This document shows, piece after piece, positions 21,468 to 32,573 of a DNA stretch of 64,000 nt. The position numbers were made by a program, and so were the translations under genes. Position 1 is the first letter of the stretch. Each line of letters begins with the position of its first letter. Source of the DNA: Alphaproteobacteria bacterium (lineage in GTDB: Bacteria; Pseudomonadota; Alphaproteobacteria; Rhodobacterales; Rhodobacteraceae); contig JAUIFH010000009.1 of assembly GCA_030429495.1 (NCBI GenBank), positions 1 through 64,000 of the forward strand. Reading direction: 5' to 3'. The notes beneath the pieces were generated by a model, which worked only from the letters and a program-made list of their open reading frames with translations, searched no databases and was not told the DNA's origin.

Positions 21468-22165
21468 TCTTCGTTGTAACGATACCCGATACCGTAGAGC
21501 GTTTCGATGGCGCCGAAATCGTCATCCACAGTGCGCATCTTCTTCCTTAGCCGCTTGATATGGCTGTCGATGGTCCTGTCGTCCACATAGACCTGATCGT
21601 CGTAGGCGACATCCATCAGCTGATCGCGACTCTTGACGAAGCCGGGGCGCTGGGCAAGTGCCTGAAGAAGAAGGAATTCCGTGACCGTCAGCGCCACGTC
21701 GCGGCCCTTCCACGTGACGGAATGGCGCAGCGGGTCCATGGTGAGGGAACCGCGCGTCATGATCTTGGTCTCTTCCGTCGTCGCCACCTCGCCGGAGGCG
21801 ATCGCCTCCTGGCGCCGCAGCAACGCGCGAATCCGTTCGACCAGAAGACGCTGCGAGAACGGCTTTTTCACGTAATCGTCCGCGCCCATCCGAAGGCCGA
21901 GAACCTCGTCGATCTCGTCGTCTTTCGAGGTCAGGAAGATGACAGGCATCGACGTCTTCTGACGCAGGCGCTGCAGCAGTTCCATCCCGTCCATCCGGGG
22001 CATCTTGATGTCCAGCACGGCCATGTCCGGCAGACGCTTGTTGAACGCGTCCAGCGCCGCCTGGCCGTCATTGTAGGTCTCGACCTCGTATCCCTCGGCC
22101 TCGAGCGTCATGGCGACGGATGTCAGGATGTTCCTGTCGTCATCGACCAATGCGATCCTCGACAT
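21464..22165 (-). CDS. chvI: Response regulator ChvI-like (OmpR family)
   Basis: A 233-residue OmpR/PhoB-type regulator. The receiver domain (1-120) has the acidic pair [10 protein letters not shown], the phospho-acceptor Asp in [13 protein letters not shown], and FLTSKDDE and KPFSQ for the conserved Thr/Ser and Lys. The winged-helix DNA-binding domain (about 135-230) contains [16 protein letters not shown] and [15 protein letters not shown]. First gene of the operon, divergent from pckA with 374 bp between starts, the arrangement known from Agrobacterium and Sinorhizobium. Phosphorylated by ChvG; targets in this organism unknown. Confidence 0.96.
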   Translation of the reverse strand: MSRIALVDDDRNILTSVAMTLEAEGYEVETYNDGQAALDAFNKRLPDMAVLDIKMPRMDGMELLQRLRQKTSMPVIFLTSKDDEIDEVLGLRMGADDYVKKPFSQRLLVERIRALLRRQEAIASGEVATTEETKIMTRGSLTMDPLRHSVTWKGRDVALTVTEFLLLQALAQRPGFVKSRDQLMDVAYDDQVYVDDRTIDSHIKRLRKKMRTVDDDFGAIETLYGIGYRYNEE

Positions 22166-22356
22166 ATTAGGTTTCCTCGTTCTGCCTTAGAATGTCTTTG
22201 TTTTTCTTGCATTGTCTATTTTCACGGCCTCGGGCGCAACCGATATGTGCGAAAGGTCCCGTCCGGAACGAATCAGAGGCAAAGAAAAATCATTGGGTTT
22301 GACTAATTTGCCGCACTTCACGGCATCGTTCACGATTTGCCGCCGACATTCTGCTC

Positions 22357-22391
22357 ATGGTTGCGCTAAACCGGCAATGGTGGCGCTAACC
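22357..22391. promoter_or_regulatory. Tandem direct repeat in the chvI-pckA divergent promoter region
   Basis: The 374-bp region between chvI and pckA is markedly more AT-rich than the genes and must hold both promoters. Inside it ATGGTTGCGCTAAACC (22357-22372) is repeated as ATGGTGGCGCTAACC (22377-22391), starts 20 bp apart, about two helical turns. The first copy is also an imperfect dyad (GGTT..GC..AACC), the form of a LacI-type operator. A regulator of gluconeogenesis binding here is an inference. Confidence 0.45.
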
Positions 22392-22539
22392 GCGACAAAC
22401 CGTTCTGTTCCATGCTTCTGACTGCATGATATAGGGGCCGTGCCGGTCCCGTTCCGAAGGCCCGGCCGGCGCCCTTACAGGCGGGGCGCATGCGATTTTG
22501 AACCCAGGAACGGCCGCGAACGGCATCGGGAGCTTACAA

Positions 22540-24138
22540 ATGACGAATGGACGGGTGAACCCCTCGCAACGCGTGGAAGATCAAGGCATCGCAGGGCTTG
22601 GCAACGTCTATTACAACTACCTCGAACCGGCGCTTGTCGAAGCGGCGCTGAAGCGCGGGGAAGGCACGCTCGGGAAGGGTGGCGCATTCCTCGTCACGAC
22701 CGGCGCGCATACCGGCCGCTCGCCCAAGGACAAGTTCGTGGTTCGCACGCCCTCGGTCGAGGACACGATCTGGTGGGATAACAACAAGCCGATGACGCCT
22801 GAAGCGTTCGACCGGCTTCATGCCGACATGCTGGCCCATATGAACGGCGGCGACTACTTCGTGCAGGACCTCTACGCCGGCGCCGACCCCGAACACCGTC
22901 TGGATGTGCGCGTGGTGACGGAGCTTGCCTGGCACGGCCTGTTCATCCGCCACCTGCTGCGCCGCCCGGAACGCGCCGAGCTTGACCACTTCATTCCCGA
23001 ATTCACGATCATCAACTGCCCGTCGTTCAAGGCCGACCCGGCCCGCCACGGCTGCCGTTCGGAGACCGTGATCGCGCTGAACTTCGACAAGAAGCTGATC
23101 TTGATCGCCAACACCGCCTATGCCGGCGAAAACAAGAAGTCGGTCTTCACGCTTCTCAACTACATCCTTCCCGGCAAGGGCGTCATGGCGATGCACTGCT
23201 CGGCCAATCACGCGATCGGCGACGCCGGCGATGCGGCCGTCTTCTTCGGGCTGTCGGGTACCGGCAAGACCACGCTGTCGGCCGACCCGTCGCGCACGCT
23301 GATCGGCGACGACGAGCACGGCTGGTCGGAAAAGGGCACCTTCAACTTCGAGGGCGGGTGTTACGCCAAGACGATCAACCTATCGGCCGAGGCCGAGCCG
23401 GAAATCTACGCGACCTGCTCGATGTTCGGAACGGTCGTCGAGAACATGGTGCATGACCCCGAGACGCTGGCGCTCGACTTCGAGGACAACTCGATCACAG
23501 ACAACATGCGCTGCGCCTATCCGCTCGAAGCGATCTCGAACGCCTCGGCAACGTCGCTTGGTGGCCATCCGAAGAACGTGATCATGCTGACCTGCGACGC
23601 CTACGGCGTGCTGCCGCCGATCGCGCGGCTGACTCCGGCGCAGGCGATGTATCACTTCCTGTCAGGCTTCACCTCGAAGACGCCGGGCACCGAGGTCGGC
23701 GTGACGGAGCCGATCCCGACCTTCTCCACCTGCTTCGGCGCGCCCTTCATGCCGCGCCGGCCGGAAGTCTATGGCAAGCTGTTGCAGAAGAAGATTCACG
23801 ACCACGGCGCGACCTGCTGGCTGGTCAATACCGGCTGGACCGGCGGCGCATTCGGCACCGGAAAGCGGATGCCGATCCGGGCGACCCGCGCACTGCTTAC
23901 GGCTGCGCTCGACGGGTCGCTGAACGCCGTCCAGTTCCGCAAGGATGCGAATTTCGGCTTCGAAGTGCCGGTCGCGGTGCCGGGCGTCGATACCGCGCTT
24001 CTGGACCCACGTCAGACCTGGGCCGACAAGGCCGCCTACGACGCGCAGGCCCGCAAGCTGGTCGACATGTTCGCCGACAACTTCGCGCAATATGTGCCCT
24101 ATATCGACGATGACGTGCGGGCGGCGGCGATCGGCTGA
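22540..24138 (+). CDS. pckA: Phosphoenolpyruvate carboxykinase (ATP)
   Basis: PckA converts oxaloacetate and ATP to phosphoenolpyruvate, CO2 and ADP, the entry to gluconeogenesis. The 532-residue length is standard. Visible are the [13 protein letters not shown] substrate-binding segment, the P-loop [14 protein letters not shown] (from residue 237), the kinase-2 Asp region [20 protein letters not shown] and [18 protein letters not shown] at 22540 is preceded by GGGAG; an upstream TTG lacks support. It is divergent from chvI, placing it under likely ChvI influence, as described in other alphaproteobacteria. Confidence 0.98.
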   Translation: MTNGRVNPSQRVEDQGIAGLGNVYYNYLEPALVEAALKRGEGTLGKGGAFLVTTGAHTGRSPKDKFVVRTPSVEDTIWWDNNKPMTPEAFDRLHADMLAHMNGGDYFVQDLYAGADPEHRLDVRVVTELAWHGLFIRHLLRRPERAELDHFIPEFTIINCPSFKADPARHGCRSETVIALNFDKKLILIANTAYAGENKKSVFTLLNYILPGKGVMAMHCSANHAIGDAGDAAVFFGLSGTGKTTLSADPSRTLIGDDEHGWSEKGTFNFEGGCYAKTINLSAEAEPEIYATCSMFGTVVENMVHDPETLALDFEDNSITDNMRCAYPLEAISNASATSLGGHPKNVIMLTCDAYGVLPPIARLTPAQAMYHFLSGFTSKTPGTEVGVTEPIPTFSTCFGAPFMPRRPEVYGKLLQKKIHDHGATCWLVNTGWTGGAFGTGKRMPIRATRALLTAALDGSLNAVQFRKDANFGFEVPVAVPGVDTALLDPRQTWADKAAYDAQARKLVDMFADNFAQYVPYIDDDVRAAAIG

Positions 24139-24387
24139 CCCTCGTCACATCGCGCTGCCGTCACTGCGGCAGCGTGTTCCCCCGCGCGCGACGGCCATCG
24201 GCAAAGGATGACCGAGCGGCCTTTCGCCGCTGCGTCCGGTCTTGCGGCCCGGCCTCTCCCATCATACCTCTGGCGCTGGCATCGGCCCCGGTGCAGGCGG
24301 AATGAGCCGTCGAGTGAGCAGTGACCCGGGGCAATTCGCCGCGCGCGTGTCGCCGCGCGGCGATGAACGGACAAGGAGACGATCGCC

Positions 24388-24543
24388 ATGAACGAGATTC
24401 AGCCGCAGGTTCAGCCTGCCCAGTACATCGTGCCGCCGATGGCACCAGTAACCGTTCCGGACCTTCTTCCGGCAACGGACAGCGCAGAGGTGACGCCGGC
24501 TCTGCAGCCGCAGCCCGGGCGTTTCGCGCGCTATCCGAAGTAA
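24388..24543 (+). CDS. 51-residue proline-rich small protein
   Basis: A short frame with a very strong ribosome site (AAGGAG, 8 bases before ATG) and an intrinsic terminator 21 bp after its stop, so it looks like a deliberate small gene. The 51-residue product starts MNEIQPQVQPAQYIVPP, has 12 prolines and ends GRFARYPK; it has neither signal peptide nor membrane helix and looks unstructured. It follows pckA by 249 bp; that spacer holds no convincing gene. I recognise no family. Function unknown. Confidence 0.65.
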   Translation: MNEIQPQVQPAQYIVPPMAPVTVPDLLPATDSAEVTPALQPQPGRFARYPK

Positions 24544-24564
24544 TCGGGCGACATCGCCCCACTG

Positions 24565-24594
24565 AAAGCCCGGCTGGTTTCAGCCGGGCTTTTT
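24565..24594 (+). terminator. Intrinsic terminator after the small proline-rich gene
   Basis: AAAGCCCGGCTG (24565-24576) pairs perfectly with CAGCCGGGCTTT (24581-24592) around GTTT, followed by more T. It ends the plus-strand small gene. The convergent enolase-superfamily gene has its stop codon within the right arm, so its last codons are also part of the hairpin. Confidence 0.9.
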
Positions 24595-25824
24595 CGTCGA
24601 CGGCGCGCCGCCCTCGAACCAGTTCGGGCGGGCATAGTCGCAGGGTGCTTCCTGCATTTCCAGATGCAGCCGGTCGCCGGTATAGGGATGGGCGCGGGCG
24701 AGGTCCTCGTCGAAGTCGATCCCAAGCCCCGGTGCGTCGGGGACGATGACATAGCCGTCCTCCCACCTGATCGAATTCTTGATAAGCTTCAGGTGGAAGG
24801 CCCCCCCGGTTTCGATCGTCTCGACCATCAGAAGGTTCGGGATCGACGCACCAAGCTGAATGTTGGCCGCCCATTCGACCGGGCCTGCATAGAGGTGCGG
24901 GGCCATCTGGGCGGTAAATGCCTCGGCGATGGCGGCGATCTTCTTGCATTCCCAGATGCCGCCCGCGCGCCCCAGCGCCGGTTGCAGGATACGTGCGCCG
25001 CCGGTCCGCAGCACGGTCGCGAACTCAGCCTTGGTGGTGAAGCGCTCACCCGTGGCGACCGGGATGCGGACCGCCTTCTGAACCTCGGCGAAGTCGAGAA
25101 GGTTGTCGGGCGGGATTGGCTCCTCGTACCAGAGCGGCCCATAGGGCTCGATGGCCTGCGCCAGCCGCACCGCACCCGCCACGTTGAACTGTCCGTGGGT
25201 GCCGAAAAGAAGGTCCGCCCGGTCGCCGACCGCCTCGCGGATCGCCTTGCAGAAAGCGGCGGAACGCGTGATGTCGGATTGGCTGGGATCGTGCCCGCCC
25301 CGGATCGTGTAGGGGCCGGCGGGGTCGAACTTCACCGCAGTGAAGCCCATTCCGGCGAAACGGCTCGCCGCTTCCGCCGCCATGTCGGGATTGACCCAGA
25401 ACTCCGCCGTTTCCTTGCCCGCTTCTGGATAGAGATAGGTATAGGACCGCAGCCTTTCGTTGATCCTGCCGCCGAGAAGCGCATGAACAGGCCGGTTCCT
25501 TGCCTTGCCGATGATGTCCCAGCAAGCGATCTCCAGCCCCGACCAGGCGCCCATGACGGTCAGGTCGGGTCGCTGCGTGAAGCCCGAGGAATAGACGCGG
25601 CGGAACATCAGCTCGATGTTCTCGGGGTTCTCGCCCTCCATGTGGCGGCTGAAGACATCGGCAATGACCGCCTCCATCGCCTTCGGGCCGACGGAAGACG
25701 CATAGCATTCACCGTAGCCCGTGATCCCGTCATCGGTGGTGAGTTTCACGAAGATCCAGTAGCGCCCGCCCCATCCGGGCGCAGGCGGGGCTGTCACGAT
25801 CACGGCGAGGTCGGTCAGGCGCAT
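24580..25824 (-). CDS. Mandelate racemase / muconate lactonizing enzyme family protein
   Basis: A 414-residue enolase-superfamily enzyme, usually a sugar-acid dehydratase or racemase. The N-terminal capping domain (MRLTDLAVIVTAPPAPGWGG) and the barrel are complete. Candidate metal or acid-base residues are in VKFDP, FGTHGQF, WYEEPIPPDN, TGERFTTK and MAPHLYAGPVEW. The FGTHG motif and final His suggest a dehydratase of the galactonate type, but the substrate is open. I chose ATG 25824 (GGAGAC before it); the frame is open further upstream. It follows tmpB by 99 bp on the same strand and might be co-transcribed. Its stop lies in the terminator stem of the opposing gene. Confidence 0.9.
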   Translation of the reverse strand: MRLTDLAVIVTAPPAPGWGGRYWIFVKLTTDDGITGYGECYASSVGPKAMEAVIADVFSRHMEGENPENIELMFRRVYSSGFTQRPDLTVMGAWSGLEIACWDIIGKARNRPVHALLGGRINERLRSYTYLYPEAGKETAEFWVNPDMAAEAASRFAGMGFTAVKFDPAGPYTIRGGHDPSQSDITRSAAFCKAIREAVGDRADLLFGTHGQFNVAGAVRLAQAIEPYGPLWYEEPIPPDNLLDFAEVQKAVRIPVATGERFTTKAEFATVLRTGGARILQPALGRAGGIWECKKIAAIAEAFTAQMAPHLYAGPVEWAANIQLGASIPNLLMVETIETGGAFHLKLIKNSIRWEDGYVIVPDAPGLGIDFDEDLARAHPYTGDRLHLEMQEAPCDYARPNWFEGGAPSTKKPG

Positions 25825-25923
25825 GGCGGTCTCCGCTGGACTACGGGATCGAGCGTGGCCGGGGCGATCCTGCATGGCAAGCCTGATTGCGGCAGGAATG
25901 CCGCGAACGGATCATTCGCCCGG

Positions 25924-27722
<1,799 letters not shown>

Positions 27723-27756
27723 TTAGGCTATCTGGCTCTGAGAGGCGGAAAAGATT

Positions 27757-28620
27757 ATGCGAGATCTGGGATTCGACCGGCTGCCGCTGGAATGGATACG
27801 GGCCTTCGAGGCGGCCGCGCGCTGCGGCAGCTTCACCGGGGCGGCGGCGGAAACCGGGCTGACCCAGTCCGCGATCAGCCAGCGGATCGCGCAACTGGAA
27901 GCAAGGCTCGGCGCGCGGCTCTTCCTACGCAAACCCCGGCAGATAGAGCTTACGACCGAAGGCGAGGCCTGGCTTCCGCATGTGCAGCATGCTCTCGACG
28001 GCCTGCGCGAGAGCACGGATGAACTGTTCGGCGTGTCCCACCGGCGGCTCACCCTGACGGCAAGCGCGTCGGTCACGGCGCTCTGGATCGTGCCGCGTCT
28101 GCCCGCGCTTCTGGCGGAAACCGGGGCGCAGGTCCTGCTGCGGACGATGATGGTGACGAGCGACTACGCCAAGGAGGACAGCACGCTCAACGTGCTCTAC
28201 GGCGCGGGCGACTGGCCGGTCGCACACCGCGCGCCGCTTTACGAGGAACGGCTGGCGCCGGTCGCGGCGCCGGGCCTTCTGGCCGACGGGCACGACTGGC
28301 GCGGCCTTCCGCGCATCGCGCTTTCAGGGCCGCGCCCCGGCTGGACGGAGTGGTGCGCGCGAACGGGCACGCCGACCGTTCCGACGCCGACCCTGCGGTT
28401 CGACACGTTCAGCACCGCGCTTTCCGCAGCACGGGCCGGGCTCGGCGTTCTCATCGCCTCGCTTCCCCTCGTCGCGTCCGATCTTGCCTCGGGCGCGCTC
28501 CGGCGCGTGAGCGACGACGTGCTGCCGCACCACGAAACCTACTGGCTTGTCGCCGCGAAAGAGCGGGTCACGCGCCGGCAGTGGGACCGGATCAGCGCCT
28601 GCCTGACCGAAGCTGTCTGA
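27757..28620 (+). CDS. LysR family transcriptional regulator
   Basis: A 287-residue LysR-type regulator. The N-terminal helix-turn-helix is AAARCGSFTGAAAETGLTQSAISQRIAQLEARLGARLF and the rest is a GcvA-like effector-binding domain ending in HETYWLVAAKERVTRRQWDRI. Divergent from tmpAB with a palindromic box between, so it most likely controls that operon with the phosphonate or a product as co-inducer; that is inference from layout. GAGAGGCGGA precedes the ATG. Confidence 0.92.
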   Translation: MRDLGFDRLPLEWIRAFEAAARCGSFTGAAAETGLTQSAISQRIAQLEARLGARLFLRKPRQIELTTEGEAWLPHVQHALDGLRESTDELFGVSHRRLTLTASASVTALWIVPRLPALLAETGAQVLLRTMMVTSDYAKEDSTLNVLYGAGDWPVAHRAPLYEERLAPVAAPGLLADGHDWRGLPRIALSGPRPGWTEWCARTGTPTVPTPTLRFDTFSTALSAARAGLGVLIASLPLVASDLASGALRRVSDDVLPHHETYWLVAAKERVTRRQWDRISACLTEAV

Positions 28621-28623
28621 GGA

Positions 28624-29700
28624 TCAGAAAACGATGACGTTGCGCCGCGCGCGGCCGGCGCGGGTGTCGGCAATGGCCTCGTTGACATCGTCAAGCCGCC
28701 AGCGGCCCGAGACGAGTTCATCGAGCTTGAGCCGCCCCTGACCGTAGAGGTCGAGTATCCACGGGATGTCCCGCGCAAGCACGGTATCGCCCATGAACGA
28801 TCCGGCGAGGCTCTGCCCCGTCGCGGCGAGGATCACGGGCTCGTAGGCGGACCGCTGGCCGGAATGCGGCATACCGACAGCGACCAGCCGCCCGCCCGGG
28901 GCGAGGTAGCGCGGCGCGGTGTCGTAAGCGGGGATCGCGCCCACCGTCACAAGAACCGCGTCAGCAGCCCGTCCGGCAAGGCGACGTGCAGCGGACCACG
29001 GCTTCGCCTCGGTCGCAAGGATGCCATCGGTCGCGCCGAATTCCCGTGCGGCGTCCAGTTTCTCCGCGCTCATGTCGACCGCGATGACCCGCGCCGCACC
29101 GGCCAGCCGCGCGCCCTGTATCGCGTTCAGCCCGACGCCGCCCGCGCCGATCACCACGACGACCTCACCGGGCCGGATGCGCGCCGTGTTCACGGCCGCG
29201 CCAAGGCCGGTGATGACGCCGCAGGACAGAAGCGCCGCGGATGTCATCGGAATGTCGTCGGGCAAGGCGGCAAGCTGACTTGGCCGCACCAGAACCCGCT
29301 CGGCGAAGGCACCGCAGTTCAGACCCTGCTCGACAGGCTTGCCGCCAACCGTGATCGCGGCGTCGATCGGCGGTGGCGCGGCACAGCGGGCCTGATGGCC
29401 GGTCGCGCAGGGGGTGCAGGTGCCGCAGGACCGGATCAGCGTCACCAGCACGCGGTCGCCGGGGGAAACGCCGCTGACGCCCTCGCCCAGCGCGCTGACC
29501 CGCCCTGCGGCCTCATGGCCATAGACCGCCGGAAGCGTTCCGCCCCAGCCGCCGTCGATATACGAGATGTCGGAATGACAGATCGCGCAGGCCTCCAGCG
29601 TGACCTCGACCTCTCCGGGCCCCGGCGCGCGCAGATCGACGGTTTCGATCGAGAGCGGTTCGCCAAAGGCGTGGCAGATGGCGGCGCGGATTTTCGTCAT
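28624..29700 (-). CDS. Zinc-dependent alcohol dehydrogenase (MDR family)
   Basis: A 358-residue medium-chain dehydrogenase. Catalytic zinc ligands appear in EACAICHSDISYIDG and YGHEAAGRVS, the structural-zinc cluster in RSCGTCTPCATGHQARC, and the Rossmann motif in VIGAGGVGLNAIQGARLAGA with VDMSAEK for NAD. It oxidises an alcohol to the aldehyde, possibly like S-(hydroxymethyl)mycothiol/glutathione or aryl-alcohol dehydrogenases. AAGGGAAG precedes ATG 29700. It is convergent with the LysR gene (3 bp apart) and only 17 bp downstream of the MFS gene, forming an operon. Substrate unknown. Confidence 0.94.
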   Translation of the reverse strand: MTKIRAAICHAFGEPLSIETVDLRAPGPGEVEVTLEACAICHSDISYIDGGWGGTLPAVYGHEAAGRVSALGEGVSGVSPGDRVLVTLIRSCGTCTPCATGHQARCAAPPPIDAAITVGGKPVEQGLNCGAFAERVLVRPSQLAALPDDIPMTSAALLSCGVITGLGAAVNTARIRPGEVVVVIGAGGVGLNAIQGARLAGAARVIAVDMSAEKLDAAREFGATDGILATEAKPWSAARRLAGRAADAVLVTVGAIPAYDTAPRYLAPGGRLVAVGMPHSGQRSAYEPVILAATGQSLAGSFMGDTVLARDIPWILDLYGQGRLKLDELVSGRWRLDDVNEAIADTRAGRARRNVIVF

Positions 29701-29717
29701 CGTTCTTCCCTTGCGGT

Positions 29718-30941
29718 TCAGACCTGCGGTTCGGGCGGCGCGGCCTCTCTCGGGCGGACAAGGAGGATCAGGAAACACCCGACCAGCAATATCGCGGCCA
29801 GAAGGAACGGCGCGCCGGGCGCGTGGATCGGTGCCTCGGGCCGCGTGAAGTAGGAAAAGGTTCCCGTCATCACAAGCGGCGACAGGATCATTCCCACGGC
29901 GGTCATCGAGGCGATCACCCCCTGCAGCTCTCCCTGCTGGTCGTCCGGCGTCGCGTTCGACATCAGCCCCTGCATCGCGGGGCCCGCGATGCTCCCGAGT
30001 GCCGCGAAGGCGGTGAAGCCGATCGCCGCCATGCCCGAGGTGAGGACGACGAAGACAAGGCAGGCAAGAAACTCGATGATCAGCCCGACAAGCGTCGCGC
30101 GATACTCACCGAACGCCTTGGTGAAGGGGCCGACGCCGAAGGCCTGAACCAGCGTGAAGAACAGCCCGTAGGTCGCCAGCGACACGCCGATCATGAACGG
30201 GTCCCAGCCGAACTGCGCCTTCCCGTAGAAGGCCCAGACCGCCTCGTAGACATGAAGTGCCACGTTGTAGACGAGGTAGAGCGTCAGAAGCCGGCCCAGA
30301 CCGGGCAGCCGCCCGATTGCGCGGAACGAGGCGAGCGGGTTGGCCCGCGCCCAGGAGAACGGGCGGCGGATACGGTCGGTGACGGATTCCGGCAGGATGA
30401 AGTAGCCGAAGACAAGGTTGGCCGCCGAGATCGCAGCGGCGCCCCAGAACGGCGCGCGCACGCCGAGCGTGGAGAGCAGGCTGCCAAGGAACGGCCCCGC
30501 GATGAAGCCAAGACCGAAGGCAGCGCCGATCAGCCCGAAATTCTTCGCACGTTCGGATTTCTCCGATATATCAGCCATGTAGGCCATCGCGGTCGTGTAG
30601 GTCGCAGCGGTGATCCCAGCGACGAGCCGACCAACGAACAGGAGCCAGATCGTCCCGGCAACCGCCATGATCGAATAGTCGATCGCCATGACGCCCAGCG
30701 CCGTCAGCATGACCGGACGCCTGCCGAAGCGGTCCGACAGGTTGCCGACGACGGGACCGAACAGGAACTGCATCACCGCAAAGGACGTGGCAAGCAGCCC
30801 GCCCCACAGCGCCGCTTGCGAAATCGCGCCGCCGGTCACGTCCTCGATCAGTTCCGGCATCACAGGAAAGATGATCCCGATGCCGATGGCGTCGATGACC
30901 ACGGTCGCGAGGACGAACAGAAGGGCGAGACGGTTTTGCAT
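29718..30941 (-). CDS. TCR/Tet-family MFS efflux transporter
   Basis: A 407-residue transporter with 12 predicted helices. The motif A loop GPVVGNLSDRFGRRPVML lies between helices 2 and 3, and the opening VIDAIGIGIIFPVMPELIEDV is typical of TetA/drug:H+ antiporter-1 proteins. GRLVAGITAATYTTAMAYMADIS is the helix 4-5 signature. It likely exports a drug or hydrophobic metabolite with proton counterflow; the family is also often annotated as tetracycline resistance without evidence for that substrate. First of a minus-strand series after a 26-bp gap from the hydrolase gene upstream. Confidence 0.92.
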   Translation of the reverse strand: MQNRLALLFVLATVVIDAIGIGIIFPVMPELIEDVTGGAISQAALWGGLLATSFAVMQFLFGPVVGNLSDRFGRRPVMLTALGVMAIDYSIMAVAGTIWLLFVGRLVAGITAATYTTAMAYMADISEKSERAKNFGLIGAAFGLGFIAGPFLGSLLSTLGVRAPFWGAAAISAANLVFGYFILPESVTDRIRRPFSWARANPLASFRAIGRLPGLGRLLTLYLVYNVALHVYEAVWAFYGKAQFGWDPFMIGVSLATYGLFFTLVQAFGVGPFTKAFGEYRATLVGLIIEFLACLVFVVLTSGMAAIGFTAFAALGSIAGPAMQGLMSNATPDDQQGELQGVIASMTAVGMILSPLVMTGTFSYFTRPEAPIHAPGAPFLLAAILLVGCFLILLVRPREAAPPEPQV

Positions 30942-30967
30942 GGGTTCCGGCAGTTGAGGCGCGCAAG

Positions 30968-31711
30968 CTATCCCGGCGCGTCCGCCGCCGAAAGCCCGGA
31001 ATTCCCGCCCGCGATCTCCGCAAGCCTTTCGGCAAGAAGGTCAGGCGCGGCGAAGAACGGCGAATGCCCGGTCGGCAGGGTCGTGACTTGGTCGGCGCGG
31101 AAACCCGCGCTCATCGTCGCCTGATAATCAGGCGGGATGACCCGGTCGCCCTCGCAGAGGATGTAGTGCCGCTCGATCCCCTGCCAGCGCGTGAGCGGCG
31201 GCAGCGCCGTCGATTGCGGCAGGATCGGCTCTGGGCAGAGGCGCGGCATGGCGTAAGCCACGGCTTCCGCCGCGCAGTCGTCGTAGAAAAGCGCCGGCCC
31301 GCGCGCCGGATCGACGCTGTAGGCGATGCGGTCGGGATCGGCGATGACCGCACCTTTCAGTGGCTGGCTCGGACCTGCGCGGCGCATGTCGATCATCGAG
31401 AGGCCGGGGGCGGGAACGTAGGCGCAGAGATAGATAAGCCGCGCGATCTTTTCCGGCGCGCGCTCTGCGGCAAGCGTGATCGGGTAGCCCGCCGCCGAAT
31501 GCCCGACCAGCGTCACCGGCGCGACGATCGCGTCAAGAATCGATTCGGCATAGCCTTCAAGCGTGGCCTCCGACGCAGGCGTTTCGTCCTCGCCATGCGC
31601 CGGAAGATCGATGGCAAGCGCCCCAAGCCCCCTTGCCTGCAAGGCCGGAATCAGGTCGCGCCAGCACCAGGCCCCGTGGCACGAACCGTGGACAAGGAGG
31701 AAGCGCGCCAT
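30968..31711 (-). CDS. Alpha/beta hydrolase (esterase, MES/hydroxynitrile-lyase-like)
   Basis: A 247-residue alpha/beta hydrolase. The N-terminus ARFLLVHGSCHGAWCWRDLIP gives the oxyanion region, the nucleophile elbow is VGHSAAGYPITLA, and the catalytic His is near the end in LPTGHSPFFAAPDLLAE. The GS-HGAWCW opening is typical of the plant methylesterase / hydroxynitrile lyase group and its bacterial relatives, which cleave small esters. Its start lies 1 base from the stop of the PcaD-like gene, so the two are co-transcribed. Substrate unknown. Confidence 0.9.
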   Translation of the reverse strand: MARFLLVHGSCHGAWCWRDLIPALQARGLGALAIDLPAHGEDETPASEATLEGYAESILDAIVAPVTLVGHSAAGYPITLAAERAPEKIARLIYLCAYVPAPGLSMIDMRRAGPSQPLKGAVIADPDRIAYSVDPARGPALFYDDCAAEAVAYAMPRLCPEPILPQSTALPPLTRWQGIERHYILCEGDRVIPPDYQATMSAGFRADQVTTLPTGHSPFFAAPDLLAERLAEIAGGNSGLSAADAPG

Positions 31712-31712
31712 C

Positions 31713-32501
31713 TCAGACGTGCCCGATATCGGTCAGGAAGCCGGTCAGGATCTGCGCGTATTCGCCGGGCTTTTCCACCGGCGGCAGGTGCCCGGCGCCC
31801 CGGATCAGGTGGAACCGCGCGCCTTTCACAAGATCGGCGGTCTCCCGCACCAGATCGGGCGGCGTCGCGCCGTCTTCCGATCCCGCGATCGCCAGCGTCG
31901 GCAGCGTCAGGCCGGAGGTCGGCGTGATGAAATCGGTTCCCGCAATGGCCGAGGCCACGCCGCAATAGCCCTCGACCGGCTGGCGCGTCAGCATGGCGCG
32001 ATAACCCTGCATTTCCGCGCCCGCACGAAAGGGCTTCGAGAACCACCGCTCCATCAGGCCGTCGGCGATCGCCTCGATCCCGCCCGCGCGGATCGCAGCG
32101 ATCCGGTCGGCCCACATCTGCGCCGTTCCGATCTTTGCGGCGGTGTTTGACAGCACCATCGCCCGGACAAGATCGAGCCGCTTGACCGCCAGCCCCTGCG
32201 CGATCAGCCCGCCGACCGATAGGCCGACGAAGACGCAGTTCTTCACGTCAAGCGCGTCAAGCAGGCGTTCCGCGTCCCGCACAAGCGTGCCCATCGGGTA
32301 AGGCGCGGGCGGGCAGGCCGACAAACCATGGCCGCGCTTGTCGTAGCGGATCAGGCGCAATCCCTGCGGCATCAGCGGGATCAGCTTGTCCCACATGCGG
32401 AAATCGGTGCCAAGCGAGTTGGCGAAGACCACCGGCGCGCCCTTGGGATCGCCGTCCTCGCGCCAATGCAGATGGATGTCCTCCAGATCGAGGATGTTCA
32501 T
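31713..32501 (-). CDS. pcaD: 3-oxoadipate enol-lactonase-like hydrolase
   Basis: A 262-residue alpha/beta hydrolase most like PcaD, which opens beta-ketoadipate enol-lactone to 3-oxoadipate in protocatechuate/catechol degradation. Typical stretches are FANSLGTDFRMWDKLIP, IRYDKRGHGLS, the nucleophile elbow VGLSVGGLIAQGLA, LSNTAAKIGT and the catalytic His in IRGAGHLPPVEKP. I chose ATG 32501 with AGGGGG upstream. No other pca genes are next to it, so it may be an isolated paralogue serving another lactone; the symbol is tentative. Confidence 0.75.
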   Translation of the reverse strand: MNILDLEDIHLHWREDGDPKGAPVVFANSLGTDFRMWDKLIPLMPQGLRLIRYDKRGHGLSACPPAPYPMGTLVRDAERLLDALDVKNCVFVGLSVGGLIAQGLAVKRLDLVRAMVLSNTAAKIGTAQMWADRIAAIRAGGIEAIADGLMERWFSKPFRAGAEMQGYRAMLTRQPVEGYCGVASAIAGTDFITPTSGLTLPTLAIAGSEDGATPPDLVRETADLVKGARFHLIRGAGHLPPVEKPGEYAQILTGFLTDIGHV

Positions 32502-32573
32502 GCCGCCCCCTGCCCCTTTATTAACGGGCCGCATCCTGAGGGTTCCGCGCGCGGACGGCAAGGCCTGCCCCGA

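Noticed and set aside
29718-30941. Tetracycline resistance determinant
   Set aside because: It belongs to the TCR/Tet transporter family, but there is no TetR partner or close TetA match visible, so resistance is not claimed.
31713-32501. A beta-ketoadipate (pca) operon
   Set aside because: Only the PcaD-like hydrolase is present; no pcaC, pcaB, pcaGH or pcaQ gene is near.
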